From the NCBI RefSeq assembly GCF_015751045.1, contig NZ_BNJW01000010.1:41942-105941 (forward strand): DNA of 64,000 bases, read 5' to 3'. The stretch comes from Enterococcus lactis (lineage in GTDB: Bacteria > Bacillota > Bacilli > Lactobacillales > Enterococcaceae). Under the pieces are notes generated by a model, which did no database searches, had not been told where the DNA came from, and was given only the letters and a program-made list of their open reading frames with translations. Position 1 is the stretch's first letter; each line of letters starts with the position of its first letter. Positions 23,394 to 32,361 of the stretch are shown piece after piece. Both the position numbers and the translations under genes were made by a program.

Positions 23394-24173
23394 ATGTTGT
23401 TTCAATCGATTGCCTTAGGTCTGGTCGGAATCATGTGCATCTTGGACTCTAGACTACTAGGGAGGATGAATTTTGAACGGCCTTTAATCGTGAGTACGTT
23501 AGTTGGGTTAGTATTAGGTGACTTGGAAAAAGGTTTATTGGTTGGTGCTTCTCTGGAATTGATGTCGCTTGGTCTGGTAAATATCGGAGCAGCAGCGCCA
23601 CCGGATATGAATATGGCGTCCATTATTGCTACAGCTTTTGCTATTCTATCTGGCTCCAATGCTGAAACTGCTCTGACTATTGCCATTCCAATCTCTGTGT
23701 TAGGACAAATGCTTGGAATATTGATGCGGACGGTACTCTCAAATCTGACACATTGGGCAGATAATTTAATCAATGAAGGAAAGTTCAGCAGAGCACGACG
23801 GATCCACATAATCTATGGTACGGTCTTATATTCACTGATGTATTTTATCCCTATCTTTTTAGCTGTTTACTTTGGAACAGATTTAGTGAAAAATATCGTG
23901 AGCAGTATCCCAGTATGGTTGACAAATGGTCTGACTTTAGCAAGCAAAATTTTACCAGCATATGGTTTTGCTTTGTTGTTACAAACGATGTTGACGAAAA
24001 AAATGATCCCGTTTTTATTACTTGGTTTTCTAATCACAGCTTACTCCGGATTAAGCATCACAGGTATCGCAGCTTTTGCTTGCATTGTGGCCTTTGTGAT
24101 GGCACAAGTCAAATTCAATGGTAAAGATAATAGGACAGCTGTAAGCGAACCTGATCCTTTAGATGATTTATAG
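23394..24173 (+). CDS. PTS mannose/fructose-family EIIC component
   Basis: A 259-residue integral membrane subunit with several hydrophobic segments. It contains family signatures RPLIVSTLVGLVLGDLEKGLLVG (residues about 27-49, cited in part), GAAAPPDMNMASIIATAF and the C-terminal EPDPLDDL acidic tail. It forms the sugar channel with EIID. Led by AAAGGAG. Confidence 0.93.
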   Translation: MLFQSIALGLVGIMCILDSRLLGRMNFERPLIVSTLVGLVLGDLEKGLLVGASLELMSLGLVNIGAAAPPDMNMASIIATAFAILSGSNAETALTIAIPISVLGQMLGILMRTVLSNLTHWADNLINEGKFSRARRIHIIYGTVLYSLMYFIPIFLAVYFGTDLVKNIVSSIPVWLTNGLTLASKILPAYGFALLLQTMLTKKMIPFLLLGFLITAYSGLSITGIAAFACIVAFVMAQVKFNGKDNRTAVSEPDPLDDL

Positions 24174-24187
24174 AAAGGAGTTTTTTT

Positions 24188-25000
24188 ATGACTAAGAAAG
24201 ATCAAAATAGTTGGAAGTATTGGCAATTTTTCTGGCGTTCGTGGGCAATACAAGCTTCATGGAATTACGAACGACAAATGAATATGGGGTTTATGTATGG
24301 GATCGCACCAATCATTGATAAAATCTATGACAAGCCAGAAGACAAACAAAAGAAAATCGATGCTTATGAGCGGCACATGGCTTACTACAATTGTACGCCG
24401 CAAACAAGTTCATTCGTTTTAGGACTAGCGGCATCTATGGAAGAACAATATGCCGAAGATCAAGAGAATTTTAATCCGGAAACCATCAGTGCTTTGAAGA
24501 CTTCGCTTATGGGCCCTTTGTCAGGAATCGGAGACTCTTTCTTCCAAGGAACCATACGTGTTTTAGCCTTTGGCTTTGGAATCAATCTCGCTCAGCAAGG
24601 TAGTATCTTAGGCCCTATCTTGGCCATTATCATCTCCTTCATTCCGTCCTTTTTCGTTACATATTATGGCGGAAAAATTGGTTATAATACTGGGAATAAA
24701 TATTTAGCGAAACTGTATCAAGAAGGGCTGATGGATAAAGTGATGTATGTTTGTACGATTATCGGTTTGATGGTCATTGGAGCTATGATTGCTAGCATGA
24801 TTGGAATCACCACGCCGCTAAGATTCGGCAAGGCGTTTGTTTTACAGGATGTTTTAGATAATATCATGCCCCAGTTGATTCCTTTAGGGCTGACATTTTT
24901 TATGTATTGGTTGTTGCAAAAGAAAGTTCGGACCGGTTTGATGCTCACTATTTGTATCGCTGGTGGTGTTTTACTAAGTTTATGCGGGATTTTTAATTAA
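24188..25000 (+). CDS. PTS mannose/fructose-family EIID component
   Basis: A 270-residue membrane subunit unique to the mannose PTS superfamily. It shows WNYERQMNMGFMYGI, the conserved GPLSGIGDSFFQGT segment (about 101-114) and a hydrophobic C-terminal half. It lies 14 bases after EIIC with AAAGGAG, and completes the IIA-IIB-IIC-IID set. Confidence 0.94.
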   Translation: MTKKDQNSWKYWQFFWRSWAIQASWNYERQMNMGFMYGIAPIIDKIYDKPEDKQKKIDAYERHMAYYNCTPQTSSFVLGLAASMEEQYAEDQENFNPETISALKTSLMGPLSGIGDSFFQGTIRVLAFGFGINLAQQGSILGPILAIIISFIPSFFVTYYGGKIGYNTGNKYLAKLYQEGLMDKVMYVCTIIGLMVIGAMIASMIGITTPLRFGKAFVLQDVLDNIMPQLIPLGLTFFMYWLLQKKVRTGLMLTICIAGGVLLSLCGIFN

Positions 25001-25052
25001 GGGACCAACCTAATTTAGGTTAAAAATAAATAGTATGAGGAGGAATTCAAAC

Positions 25053-26030
25053 ATGAATTCAACATTAAGTCCAAAAGATATCGTCAAAGAAATCATCGCG
25101 AACAAAGAGGTGGAGTCCATCGTATTTGTCGGCTGTGGTGCATCGAAAGCAGATCTATATCCAGCAAAATATTTTTTAGAACAAAACGCAAACAAATTAC
25201 GTATCAGCCACTTTACGGCAAATGAATTCAATTATGCGACACCTCGCTCGATCAACGATCATACTGTAGTTATTTCAGCTTCATTGGGAGGTACGACTCC
25301 TGAAACTGTTCAAGCTAACGCAGTAGCGAAAGAACAAGGTGCCACAGTTGTTAGTTTAACACATAGCGTAGATTCTCCGTTAACGAAAGACGCAGACTAT
25401 GTGATTTATCATCGTTTCACAGAAGATTACGCAGCAAAACTAGAAAAAACAGGTTACTGCTTAGAACTTGCAGTTGAACTACTAAATCAGATCGAAGGGT
25501 ATAAAGACTACGATAAGATGATGGATGGTTTCGACAAAATTTATGATTTGTCGCAAGAAAGTGCAAAGGGAGCACGTCTACAAGCAAAAAAATTCGCCGA
25601 ACGTTTCAAAAATGAAAAGGTGATATATGTTATGAGTTCAGGAGCGACTCATGAAGTTGCGTATTCCACTTCTATTTGTTTAATGATGGAGATGCAATGG
25701 ATTCACTCTGGTACTTTCCATTCTGGTGAATTTTTCCATGGTCCATTTGAAATCACGGACAAAGACGTACCATTTATCTTATTGATGAATGATGGTCGTA
25801 CGCGTCAAATGGATGCCCGAGCACTGACCTTTTTGAATCGTTTCGATGCAAAAATAGAAATCGTAGATGCACTGGATTGGGGACTGTCTGCCCACATTGC
25901 GAAAGAGGTTCTTGATTACTTCAATCCATTCGTCATCACAGCAGTATTCCGCGTCTATGCAGAAGAATTAGCTGAAGTACGCCAGCATCCGCTGACAAAG
26001 CGTCGTTATATGTGGAAATTAGAGTATTAA
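25053..26030 (+). CDS. SIS-domain sugar-phosphate deglycase, FrlB/Gfr-like
   Basis: A 325-residue protein with two SIS domains, related to the isomerase part of GlmS and closest in motifs to fructoselysine-6-phosphate deglycase. SIS1 shows VFVGCGASKAD and SASLGGTTPET (phosphosugar Ser/Thr loop). SIS2 shows SSGATHEVAYS and the deglycase-like HSGEFFHGPFEI; the C-terminus ends KLEY like FrlB (LVEY). It would split a 6-phosphorylated Amadori compound into glucose-6-phosphate and an amine. The ATG at 25035 is ruled out because AGGAGG lies inside it; the ATG at 25053 follows that site. It belongs to the PTS operon and ends at a terminator. Exact substrate unknown. Confidence 0.82.
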   Translation: MNSTLSPKDIVKEIIANKEVESIVFVGCGASKADLYPAKYFLEQNANKLRISHFTANEFNYATPRSINDHTVVISASLGGTTPETVQANAVAKEQGATVVSLTHSVDSPLTKDADYVIYHRFTEDYAAKLEKTGYCLELAVELLNQIEGYKDYDKMMDGFDKIYDLSQESAKGARLQAKKFAERFKNEKVIYVMSSGATHEVAYSTSICLMMEMQWIHSGTFHSGEFFHGPFEITDKDVPFILLMNDGRTRQMDARALTFLNRFDAKIEIVDALDWGLSAHIAKEVLDYFNPFVITAVFRVYAEELAEVRQHPLTKRRYMWKLEY

Positions 26031-26035
26031 ACTAG

Positions 26036-26063
26036 AGCTGAGGCCAAGTGCCTCGGCTTTTCT
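26036..26063 (+). terminator. Terminator of the PTS-deglycase operon
   Basis: Nine-bp stem AGCTGAGGC/GCCTCGGCT with a five-base loop, then TTTTC. Confidence 0.75.
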
Positions 26064-26135
26064 TCCCATGCATTGAAAAGGGTTTCTTATTCTCGTACAA
26101 TTGATTGAGCAAGAGTAAATTGGGTGGTGTTGATC

Positions 26136-28865
26136 ATGAACAAAAAAGTAGAAAAATATTTAAAAGAGCTGACAAAAAATTACAGTGAGCATCATGCAGA
26201 AGATTTTTCAGCTTTATCAATTAGCGAAAATGTCGGTTTAAATCGAAGTACAACAAGCTTCTACTTAAATCAAGGAATGAAAGAAGGAATATTGGTCAAG
26301 GTCAAGAGTTACCCCGTCTCTTTTTTACATGTTGAAACTTTAGCTGAACTTGGCATTTTCCACAGAGAATCTGAATATGAAACTTGGGAAGACTTATTTG
26401 CAGCAGAAAAAGCCAATGCATTAGAAACGGTGATTGGAGCAAATGGCAGCTTAAGAGAAGTAGTTGATCAAATAAAGACAGCAGTACTTTATCCTGGGAA
26501 TGGGTTGCCTATTCTTTTATCAGGCAATAGCGGTTCAGGGAAAACATTTTTAGCAGAAAAAATCTATGAATATGCTGTAGCAGAAAAGGTCATCCCAAAA
26601 GATGCTCCGTTTATCTCTTATAATTGTGCCCAATATTTCAACAACCCTGAACTCTTGTCTTCTGCTTTGTTTGGACATGTCAAAGGAGCATTTACTGGAG
26701 CGGAAAAAGAACATATTGGATTGATAGAAAAAGCTGATAATGGCGTATTATTTTTGGATGAGGTACACCGCTTAAGTGATGAAGGGCAAGAAAAGCTTTT
26801 TACATTTATGGATACAGGAGAAATTTCACCGATGGGGGACAATGCAATCAGACATAAAGCAAACGTCCGTATGATATTTGCAACAACTGAGAATGTCTAT
26901 CAAACATTTTTGCCGACATTTATTCGCCGTTTGCCAGTGATTGTCATGTTACCGAATTATGAACGTCGTCCGCAATCAGAGCGTATGCAACTGATAGACA
27001 CATTTTTTATTAATGAAGCGAATATTTTGTCAAAACGCATCGATGTAAGTTATCAACTAGTGGACTTTTTGCTTAATAGTGACCTAGAAGGCAATGTAGG
27101 GAAGATAAAGAACATCGTGAAATATGTCTGCGGTAGTGCGTACGCCAAAAATCAAAATAGTCTGTCTATTCGAGTTCGTTTGAAGGATCTTCCAACTGAA
27201 AATACCATGCAGCTAAAAGAGCAGCTGAAAAAAACGATTAAAGCTTTACCAGACCGCCAATATTTGCCGCATACAGCTAATCAAGTCTTTTTAGAATCTT
27301 CAGAAGTCAGGCAAATCAGGCAGTTATTTGAAAAAATAGTGCAAATGTATCAAAAAGTTGAAAAGCAAGAATTAATGATTAAAGATTTTATTGATCATAC
27401 GGTAAATCGAATCAATCATTTGATGGACGAGTTTATTTTTAAAGATAGTTATTCGAAAGAAGAATCATTTTATTCTGTACTAACCTATCAGATACGAGAA
27501 ACTTTTGATTGGATGCATGAAAACTACGGATTGGAACAAGATGGTAATCGTGTGATTGCCCTGGCACAGTATCTCTACCATAAAAACAACACAGATATGA
27601 TTGCAGAAAACCATGAATGGCAAAGTGTCAAAGACAAGTTGTTAGAATTGGTTTCGAGTTCCATAGATACTTCTTATTGGTATGCTAAAAAAGTACTAGG
27701 ACATATTTCTCGACAATTAGATCAAGATTTTAAAGAGGAAGATTTGATTTTTATTTCCTTTTATTTTCATGGGCTGCAGATCACGCTAGGAGAAAAGAAA
27801 ATCAAGAGTATCATTTTAGCTCATGGTTATTCTACTGCTAGCAGTATGGCGAACGTAGGCAATCGGATGCTGAAGCAGAATATCTTTCAAGCTTATGATA
27901 TGCCAATCAATATCACGTTAGCTAAAGTCGAAGAACAAGTCATTCGCTTTATCAATGATCATCAAACGGACGCCGGGTTGATTTTATTAGTAGATATGGG
28001 GTCGTTGAACGAAATCGGAAAAAAGCTAGCAGATAAAATACGTGGTCCACTGCTGATTATCGATTATGTCTCTACGCCTCTTATATTGGAGATTGGGCAG
28101 TTGATTCAAAGACAAATGTCTATCGCAGAAATCAGCCAAAAAATCGATATAGAAAACAAAGTAAAAAAACAACTAATACTACCAAAAAAAGAAAAAACAC
28201 AGGCAATCTTAACTTGCTGTTACACCGGAATAGGTTCAGCTACTCAAATACAAGAGATTTTGGAATCTTGTTTAGAAAATCATTGCAAAGAATTGACGAT
28301 TATTCCGTATGATTACAAAAAATTGCAAAAAAATAAAATGTATGAGGATCCTTTCCAGATATATGAAGTATTGATGATTGTAGGAACAGAAGATCCCAAA
28401 ATCGAACAGGTTCCTTATATTGGTCTTGATCATTTAATTAACGGTGAAGATGTTGAGAAGTTCATTTCAATTCTACAAGATTATTTTGACATACGTGATA
28501 AAGATTTAAAAGAACAGCTGATGTTCAGTTTTTCAATTAATAAAATCATCGAGAATTTAACGATTTTGGACGCAACCAAACTGTTGCGTTTAGTGCAAAG
28601 TGCTGTATCCGTAGCTGAGGAAACCTTAGAGATCACTCTATCTAATAGTAAGTTGTTTTTACTATACCTACATTGCTGCTGTATGATTGAACGAATTTTA
28701 AGGAAAGAAAGTGTGGATGAACAAGAAGATATAGAGGAATATACGACTCAAGCAGGGGCAGAAATGGAACAGATTCATCGTGCCTTTTTCGAGATAGAGA
28801 GTGAGTATACTATCAAGATTTCCACGTTGGAGTTACGATTGATTCATGAAATTATTTATGGATAG
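26136..28865 (+). CDS. LevR/ManR-type sigma-54-dependent PTS operon activator
   Basis: A 909-residue enhancer-binding protein. Order: N-terminal helix-turn-helix (about 1-60), AAA+ ATPase (about 100-340) with Walker A GNSGSGKT (130-137), the sigma-54-contacting GAFTGA (184-189) and Walker B LFLDEVHR, then a PRD, an EIIA-Man-like domain (IILAHGYSTASS), an EIIB-like domain (CCYTGIGSATQ) and a final PRD. This is the LevR architecture, in which PTS phosphorylation of PRD histidines tunes activity. The ATG at 26136 is preferred to the upstream GTG codons. It presumably activates the -24/-12 promoter at 22442, the only one seen here. Confidence 0.93.
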   Translation: MNKKVEKYLKELTKNYSEHHAEDFSALSISENVGLNRSTTSFYLNQGMKEGILVKVKSYPVSFLHVETLAELGIFHRESEYETWEDLFAAEKANALETVIGANGSLREVVDQIKTAVLYPGNGLPILLSGNSGSGKTFLAEKIYEYAVAEKVIPKDAPFISYNCAQYFNNPELLSSALFGHVKGAFTGAEKEHIGLIEKADNGVLFLDEVHRLSDEGQEKLFTFMDTGEISPMGDNAIRHKANVRMIFATTENVYQTFLPTFIRRLPVIVMLPNYERRPQSERMQLIDTFFINEANILSKRIDVSYQLVDFLLNSDLEGNVGKIKNIVKYVCGSAYAKNQNSLSIRVRLKDLPTENTMQLKEQLKKTIKALPDRQYLPHTANQVFLESSEVRQIRQLFEKIVQMYQKVEKQELMIKDFIDHTVNRINHLMDEFIFKDSYSKEESFYSVLTYQIRETFDWMHENYGLEQDGNRVIALAQYLYHKNNTDMIAENHEWQSVKDKLLELVSSSIDTSYWYAKKVLGHISRQLDQDFKEEDLIFISFYFHGLQITLGEKKIKSIILAHGYSTASSMANVGNRMLKQNIFQAYDMPINITLAKVEEQVIRFINDHQTDAGLILLVDMGSLNEIGKKLADKIRGPLLIIDYVSTPLILEIGQLIQRQMSIAEISQKIDIENKVKKQLILPKKEKTQAILTCCYTGIGSATQIQEILESCLENHCKELTIIPYDYKKLQKNKMYEDPFQIYEVLMIVGTEDPKIEQVPYIGLDHLINGEDVEKFISILQDYFDIRDKDLKEQLMFSFSINKIIENLTILDATKLLRLVQSAVSVAEETLEITLSNSKLFLLYLHCCCMIERILRKESVDEQEDIEEYTTQAGAEMEQIHRAFFEIESEYTIKISTLELRLIHEIIYG

Positions 28866-28876
28866 GAGGAAGGTTT

Positions 28877-29512
28877 GTGAATTTAGGCATGATTTTTGAT
28901 ATGGATGGTGTCTTAATTGACTCAGAAAACTTTTATTTTGATCGACGTATGCAATTTTTCAAAGAAAAAAACATCCTACCAGGTTCGACGAATAAGTTGG
29001 ATTTCGTTGGACTGACAGAAAATGGGATTTGGGAAGTATTGGTCTCAGAAAAAGACCAACGAGCTAATCTTAAAAAAGAATACCTTGCATACCGGGAAAA
29101 ACATCCTATTGACTTTAAAATAGCATTGCGAAAGGGTGCGGAAGACATCTTGGATTATTTAAAAAAGAAAAGTATCAAAATTGCTCTTGCTTCTTCTTCT
29201 CCGCAAAGAGAAATCGACAAAATGCTGACACAGAATGCTTTAGCACCATACTTCGATTTTGTCATTTCAGGGGAAAAGCTATCTAAAAGCAAACCACATC
29301 CAGAAATTTATCAAATCGCAGTAAATGCATTGGATGGTAGACATTGCATCGCAGTAGAAGATTCTCCTGTTGGTATTGCATCAGCAAAAGCAGCTAATTT
29401 ATATACGATTGCATTAAAGCAAGATCTGCCCCTTGATCAGGCACAAGCAGATATCGTGATTGATGAGTTGAATGATATCATCCAAATAATCGAAACTTAC
29501 GATATAGATTGA
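28877..29512 (+). CDS. HAD-family (subfamily IA) phosphatase/phosphomutase-like protein
   Basis: A 211-residue cytoplasmic HAD hydrolase. Motif I is FDMDGVLIDSE (both Asp present), motif II is ALASSSP, the Lys is in KSKPHPEIY and motif IV is VEDSPVGIASAKAAN. This pattern is shared by sugar-phosphate phosphatases and beta-phosphoglucomutases. GTG start at 28877 follows AGGAGGAAGG, 11 bases behind the LevR gene. It may dephosphorylate a sugar phosphate of the module; substrate not determinable. Confidence 0.82.
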   Translation: MNLGMIFDMDGVLIDSENFYFDRRMQFFKEKNILPGSTNKLDFVGLTENGIWEVLVSEKDQRANLKKEYLAYREKHPIDFKIALRKGAEDILDYLKKKSIKIALASSSPQREIDKMLTQNALAPYFDFVISGEKLSKSKPHPEIYQIAVNALDGRHCIAVEDSPVGIASAKAANLYTIALKQDLPLDQAQADIVIDELNDIIQIIETYDID

Positions 29513-29904
29513 TTCAACTCTCCGAAAAAGATTTAAATGCTCCGAAATTTCGTGAAATTTTTGAACAAGAATCTTAAGCATATAATTAATTGATTGTGAG
29601 AAAAAATGGCTATCAATCGATATAAAAACAATCCAAAAACTGATTGCGGGAAGCATCTTTTCATCAGGTATGAAAAGAAATTTCTATCGTAATCAGTTTT
29701 TGATTTTTGCAAAATTTATTTTGCTAAGACTGGTTAGCAGAGAGAAGAGAATAATCTCTTCTCTGCACTCTATTCTATCGAGATTTTCTCTATTTTTTGG
29801 TAAGCGAGCTGTTGCGAAAATGGAAAAGAGCGGAAATGTTGCGAATGTCAGTTATTTAATGATATGATATTCGGAAAAAGAAATCTCAAAGGGAGGTAAC
29901 TTTT
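29513..29904. other. Intergenic region, no supported gene
   Basis: About 390 AT-rich bases. It contains a hairpin near 29737-29767 (GCAGAG..AAGAGA / TCTCTTCTCTGC) without a good T-run. A 65-codon frame at 29670 has no ribosome binding site or recognisable composition. AAAGGGAGG just before 29905 is the site of the next gene. Confidence 0.5.
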
Positions 29905-30546
29905 ATGGGATTGAATGAATTTATTTTAGGATTGAACAATTTAGAGACGATCACAAGGGCACCTGGTTTTTTTAAATATACGGAGCATACAGTTGCAGCA
30001 CATTCGTATCGTGTCGCGTCCATTGCGCAAGTTCTGGGAGATATTGAAGAAGCAAATGGGCAGCCAATCGATTGGAAACTGCTCTATGAAAAATCACTGA
30101 ATCATGACTACACAGAACGTTTTATTGGTGATATCAAAACACCAGTGAAATATGCAAGCAAAGAATTAAGAGGGATGCTGCAAACAGTTGAAGAAAAGAT
30201 GACGGACGAATTCATCAACCAAGAGATTCCAGCTGAGTTCCAAGAAGTTTATCGCCGTCGGTTGTTCGAAGGAAAAGATGAAACCGTAGAAGGAGAACTA
30301 TTAGCCATTTCAGATAAGGTTGACCTTCTTTATGAGTCTTTTGATGAAATCATCAAAAATAATCCAGAAAAAGTTTACAAGGAGATGTTCATTGAGGCAG
30401 TGACTACTATCAAAAGCTTTGAACATCGGCCTTCTGTTCAGTATTTCTTTAAAGAAATATTTCCGGAACTATTGAACCAGGAATTTTATGGAAAAGAGGC
30501 GTTTTTAGAAACCGTCTCAACGATTGTAAAGAAAGAAGAAAAATAA
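29905..30546 (+). CDS. HD-domain phosphohydrolase, YfbR-like
   Basis: A 213-residue cytoplasmic metal-dependent phosphohydrolase. The HD signature is EHTVAAHSYRV (H33), NHDYTE (H67-D68) and a late Asp in ISDKVD (about 137), as in YfbR 5'-deoxynucleotidases. Likely acts on nucleoside monophosphates; substrate inferred from family only. Strong AAAGGGAGG site. Confidence 0.82.
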   Translation: MGLNEFILGLNNLETITRAPGFFKYTEHTVAAHSYRVASIAQVLGDIEEANGQPIDWKLLYEKSLNHDYTERFIGDIKTPVKYASKELRGMLQTVEEKMTDEFINQEIPAEFQEVYRRRLFEGKDETVEGELLAISDKVDLLYESFDEIIKNNPEKVYKEMFIEAVTTIKSFEHRPSVQYFFKEIFPELLNQEFYGKEAFLETVSTIVKKEEK

Positions 30547-30576
30547 AAACGATATGAGATGCAGGGGGAAGTATAG

Positions 30577-31281
30577 TTGAAAAAGAATATGGATGTCGAA
30601 TGGGGCTATTCTGGAGACAGAGGTCCGGAAAATTGGGCGAATTTATGTGATTGGTTTGCGAGAGGTGCAGAATTTCCGTTGCAGTCACCTATTCATTTAA
30701 CAAAAGGTGAAGAAATAAAAATGAAAGGAGATACACTTTCGTTTCATTATCAAAAGCAACGCTTTACTGACAAGGAATTCAAAAATACGATTCATTTAGT
30801 ACCTTTTGATCAACTCAGTTATGTAGAGTTCAAGAAAGAACGCTATTATTTGACAGATATTCATTTCCACTTACCATCTGAACATATCATCGACGGGAAC
30901 CAGGAAGATATTGAATTTCATTTTGTTCATATGAACAGCAAAAAAGAGAATCTTGTCGTGGGAGTCATGTATCAGTTAATGGAACAGGAAGGTTGGTTTT
31001 ATGATCAAGAAAACGGAGAGAGATGGAATTTAGAAAAACATGAACACTGGGTAAATCCGGATGTCTTCTTTCCAGAGAAAAAAAGCCATTTTCATTATGT
31101 AGGTTCATTGACAACTCCACCTACCAGCGGGCCAATCCAATGGTTTGTGATGGATCATGTAGGAAAATTGAACCAAGAGTTTCTTCTACCCTTCAAAGGG
31201 CAGTATGCACAGCCGAACAACCGACCAATTCAACCCTTGAATGGAAGAGAAATTTATTATTTCGAGGAGTTTGAGGAATGA
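30577..31281 (+). CDS. Alpha-class carbonic anhydrase
   Basis: Interconverts CO2 and bicarbonate. The 234-residue alpha-CA domain starts with WGYSGDRGPENW. It has the zinc ligands in HFHLPSEH (H96, H98) and EFHFVH (H115) and the conserved LTTPPTSGPIQW near the end, so the active site looks intact. Most bacterial alpha-CAs carry a signal peptide; here the protein begins MKKNMDVEWGYSG, with no hydrophobic stretch, so a cytoplasmic location is inferred. TTG start behind AGGGGGAA. It overlaps the LysR gene by four bases. Confidence 0.9.
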   Translation: MKKNMDVEWGYSGDRGPENWANLCDWFARGAEFPLQSPIHLTKGEEIKMKGDTLSFHYQKQRFTDKEFKNTIHLVPFDQLSYVEFKKERYYLTDIHFHLPSEHIIDGNQEDIEFHFVHMNSKKENLVVGVMYQLMEQEGWFYDQENGERWNLEKHEHWVNPDVFFPEKKSHFHYVGSLTTPPTSGPIQWFVMDHVGKLNQEFLLPFKGQYAQPNNRPIQPLNGREIYYFEEFEE

Positions 31282-32180
31282 ATATTCAACAAATGAAATA
31301 TGTGGTCGCTGTGGCAAACAATGGTAGTTTCAGAGAAGCAGCAAAGAAAATGTTTGTTTCGCAGCCAAGTCTTTCAGCTGGTATCAAAGAATTAGAGACT
31401 GAGTTAGGAATTACGCTGTTTACTCGAACGAATCGAGGTGCATATTTAACAGAAGAAGGACAAGACTTCTTAAATCGTGCCGAAAAAATCTTGGTTCAGC
31501 TTGATACATTAGAAAGTCACTATCTAACGAGTGAAAAGAGAGACGATTTTTCAATCGCTGCCCAGCATTATGATTTCTTAGGTCCTTTGACCGCACAGCT
31601 ACTCGAGGAATTCAAAGATGAAATCAAACAATTTCGGATCATGGAGACGACGACGGCGAGAGTGATCGAAGAAGTCAAAGAGCAGCATAGTGAAATCGGC
31701 ATTATTTATATGAACGAGCATAATCAAGCTGGTATCAGAAGATATTTGCAACAAGGAGAACTAAGTGGCCGCAGCATTGGAAAATTTAAAACACACATTT
31801 TTTTAAGGCATGGACATCCGCTAGCTACACACGCAGAGATCACAAAAGAAGAATTGTTATCTTATCCTCAAGTTCGTTTTACACAGGATGGAAATAATTT
31901 TCCGTATTTTTATGAAGACCTTATCGAGATTCCTGATCAAGAAACAGTGGTCTATACCAGTGATCGAGGGACTTTGATGAATATCGTTCTTGAAACTGAT
32001 GCGTACGCTTCAGGGTCTGGTATTGTGATTGGAGGAATTCGTGAGCACTTGCGGTTAATCCCTTTAGCAGAAGGCGAACTAAATGAATTTTATATCATTT
32101 ATTCGGCAAAGCGCCCACTCAGTGAAATCGCTCAAAGATTTATCAAAGAGCTTACTCGGTTACTGGACCAACAGAATTAA
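31278..32180 (+). CDS. LysR-family transcriptional regulator
   Basis: A 300-residue LysR-type regulator with an N-terminal winged helix (about 1-60: FREAAKKMFVSQPSLSAGIKEL) and a periplasmic-binding-like effector domain. Co-translated with the carbonic anhydrase, which is unusual since LysR genes are normally divergent from their targets. A role in the CO2/bicarbonate or cyanate response is a guess from the neighbour. Ends at a strong terminator. Confidence 0.9.
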   Translation: MNIQQMKYVVAVANNGSFREAAKKMFVSQPSLSAGIKELETELGITLFTRTNRGAYLTEEGQDFLNRAEKILVQLDTLESHYLTSEKRDDFSIAAQHYDFLGPLTAQLLEEFKDEIKQFRIMETTTARVIEEVKEQHSEIGIIYMNEHNQAGIRRYLQQGELSGRSIGKFKTHIFLRHGHPLATHAEITKEELLSYPQVRFTQDGNNFPYFYEDLIEIPDQETVVYTSDRGTLMNIVLETDAYASGSGIVIGGIREHLRLIPLAEGELNEFYIIYSAKRPLSEIAQRFIKELTRLLDQQN

Positions 32181-32251
32181 GAAAAGTAGACGGAACATCT
32201 GACTGATATTAAGTAGAAAGAACAGCCAAACAAAACAGTTTATTCGAAATA

Positions 32252-32290
32252 AGGGGTTGTGACACGAATTTTGTCACAACCCCTCTTTTT
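32252..32290 (+). terminator. Terminator after the LysR gene
   Basis: Thirteen-bp stem AGGGGTTGTGACA/TGTCACAACCCCT followed by CTTTTT. Confidence 0.85.
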
Positions 32291-32361
32291 ATAGAAAGCA
32301 ATCTATAACTGATTGCTTTTATGAAAAAGTACGAAAATATGATTCTAAGAAAATACATTCA

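Noticed and set aside
29670..29867. 65-codon plus-strand frame in the gap before the HD-domain gene
   Set aside because: No ribosome binding site, odd composition and no family resemblance; it spans a simple hairpin.
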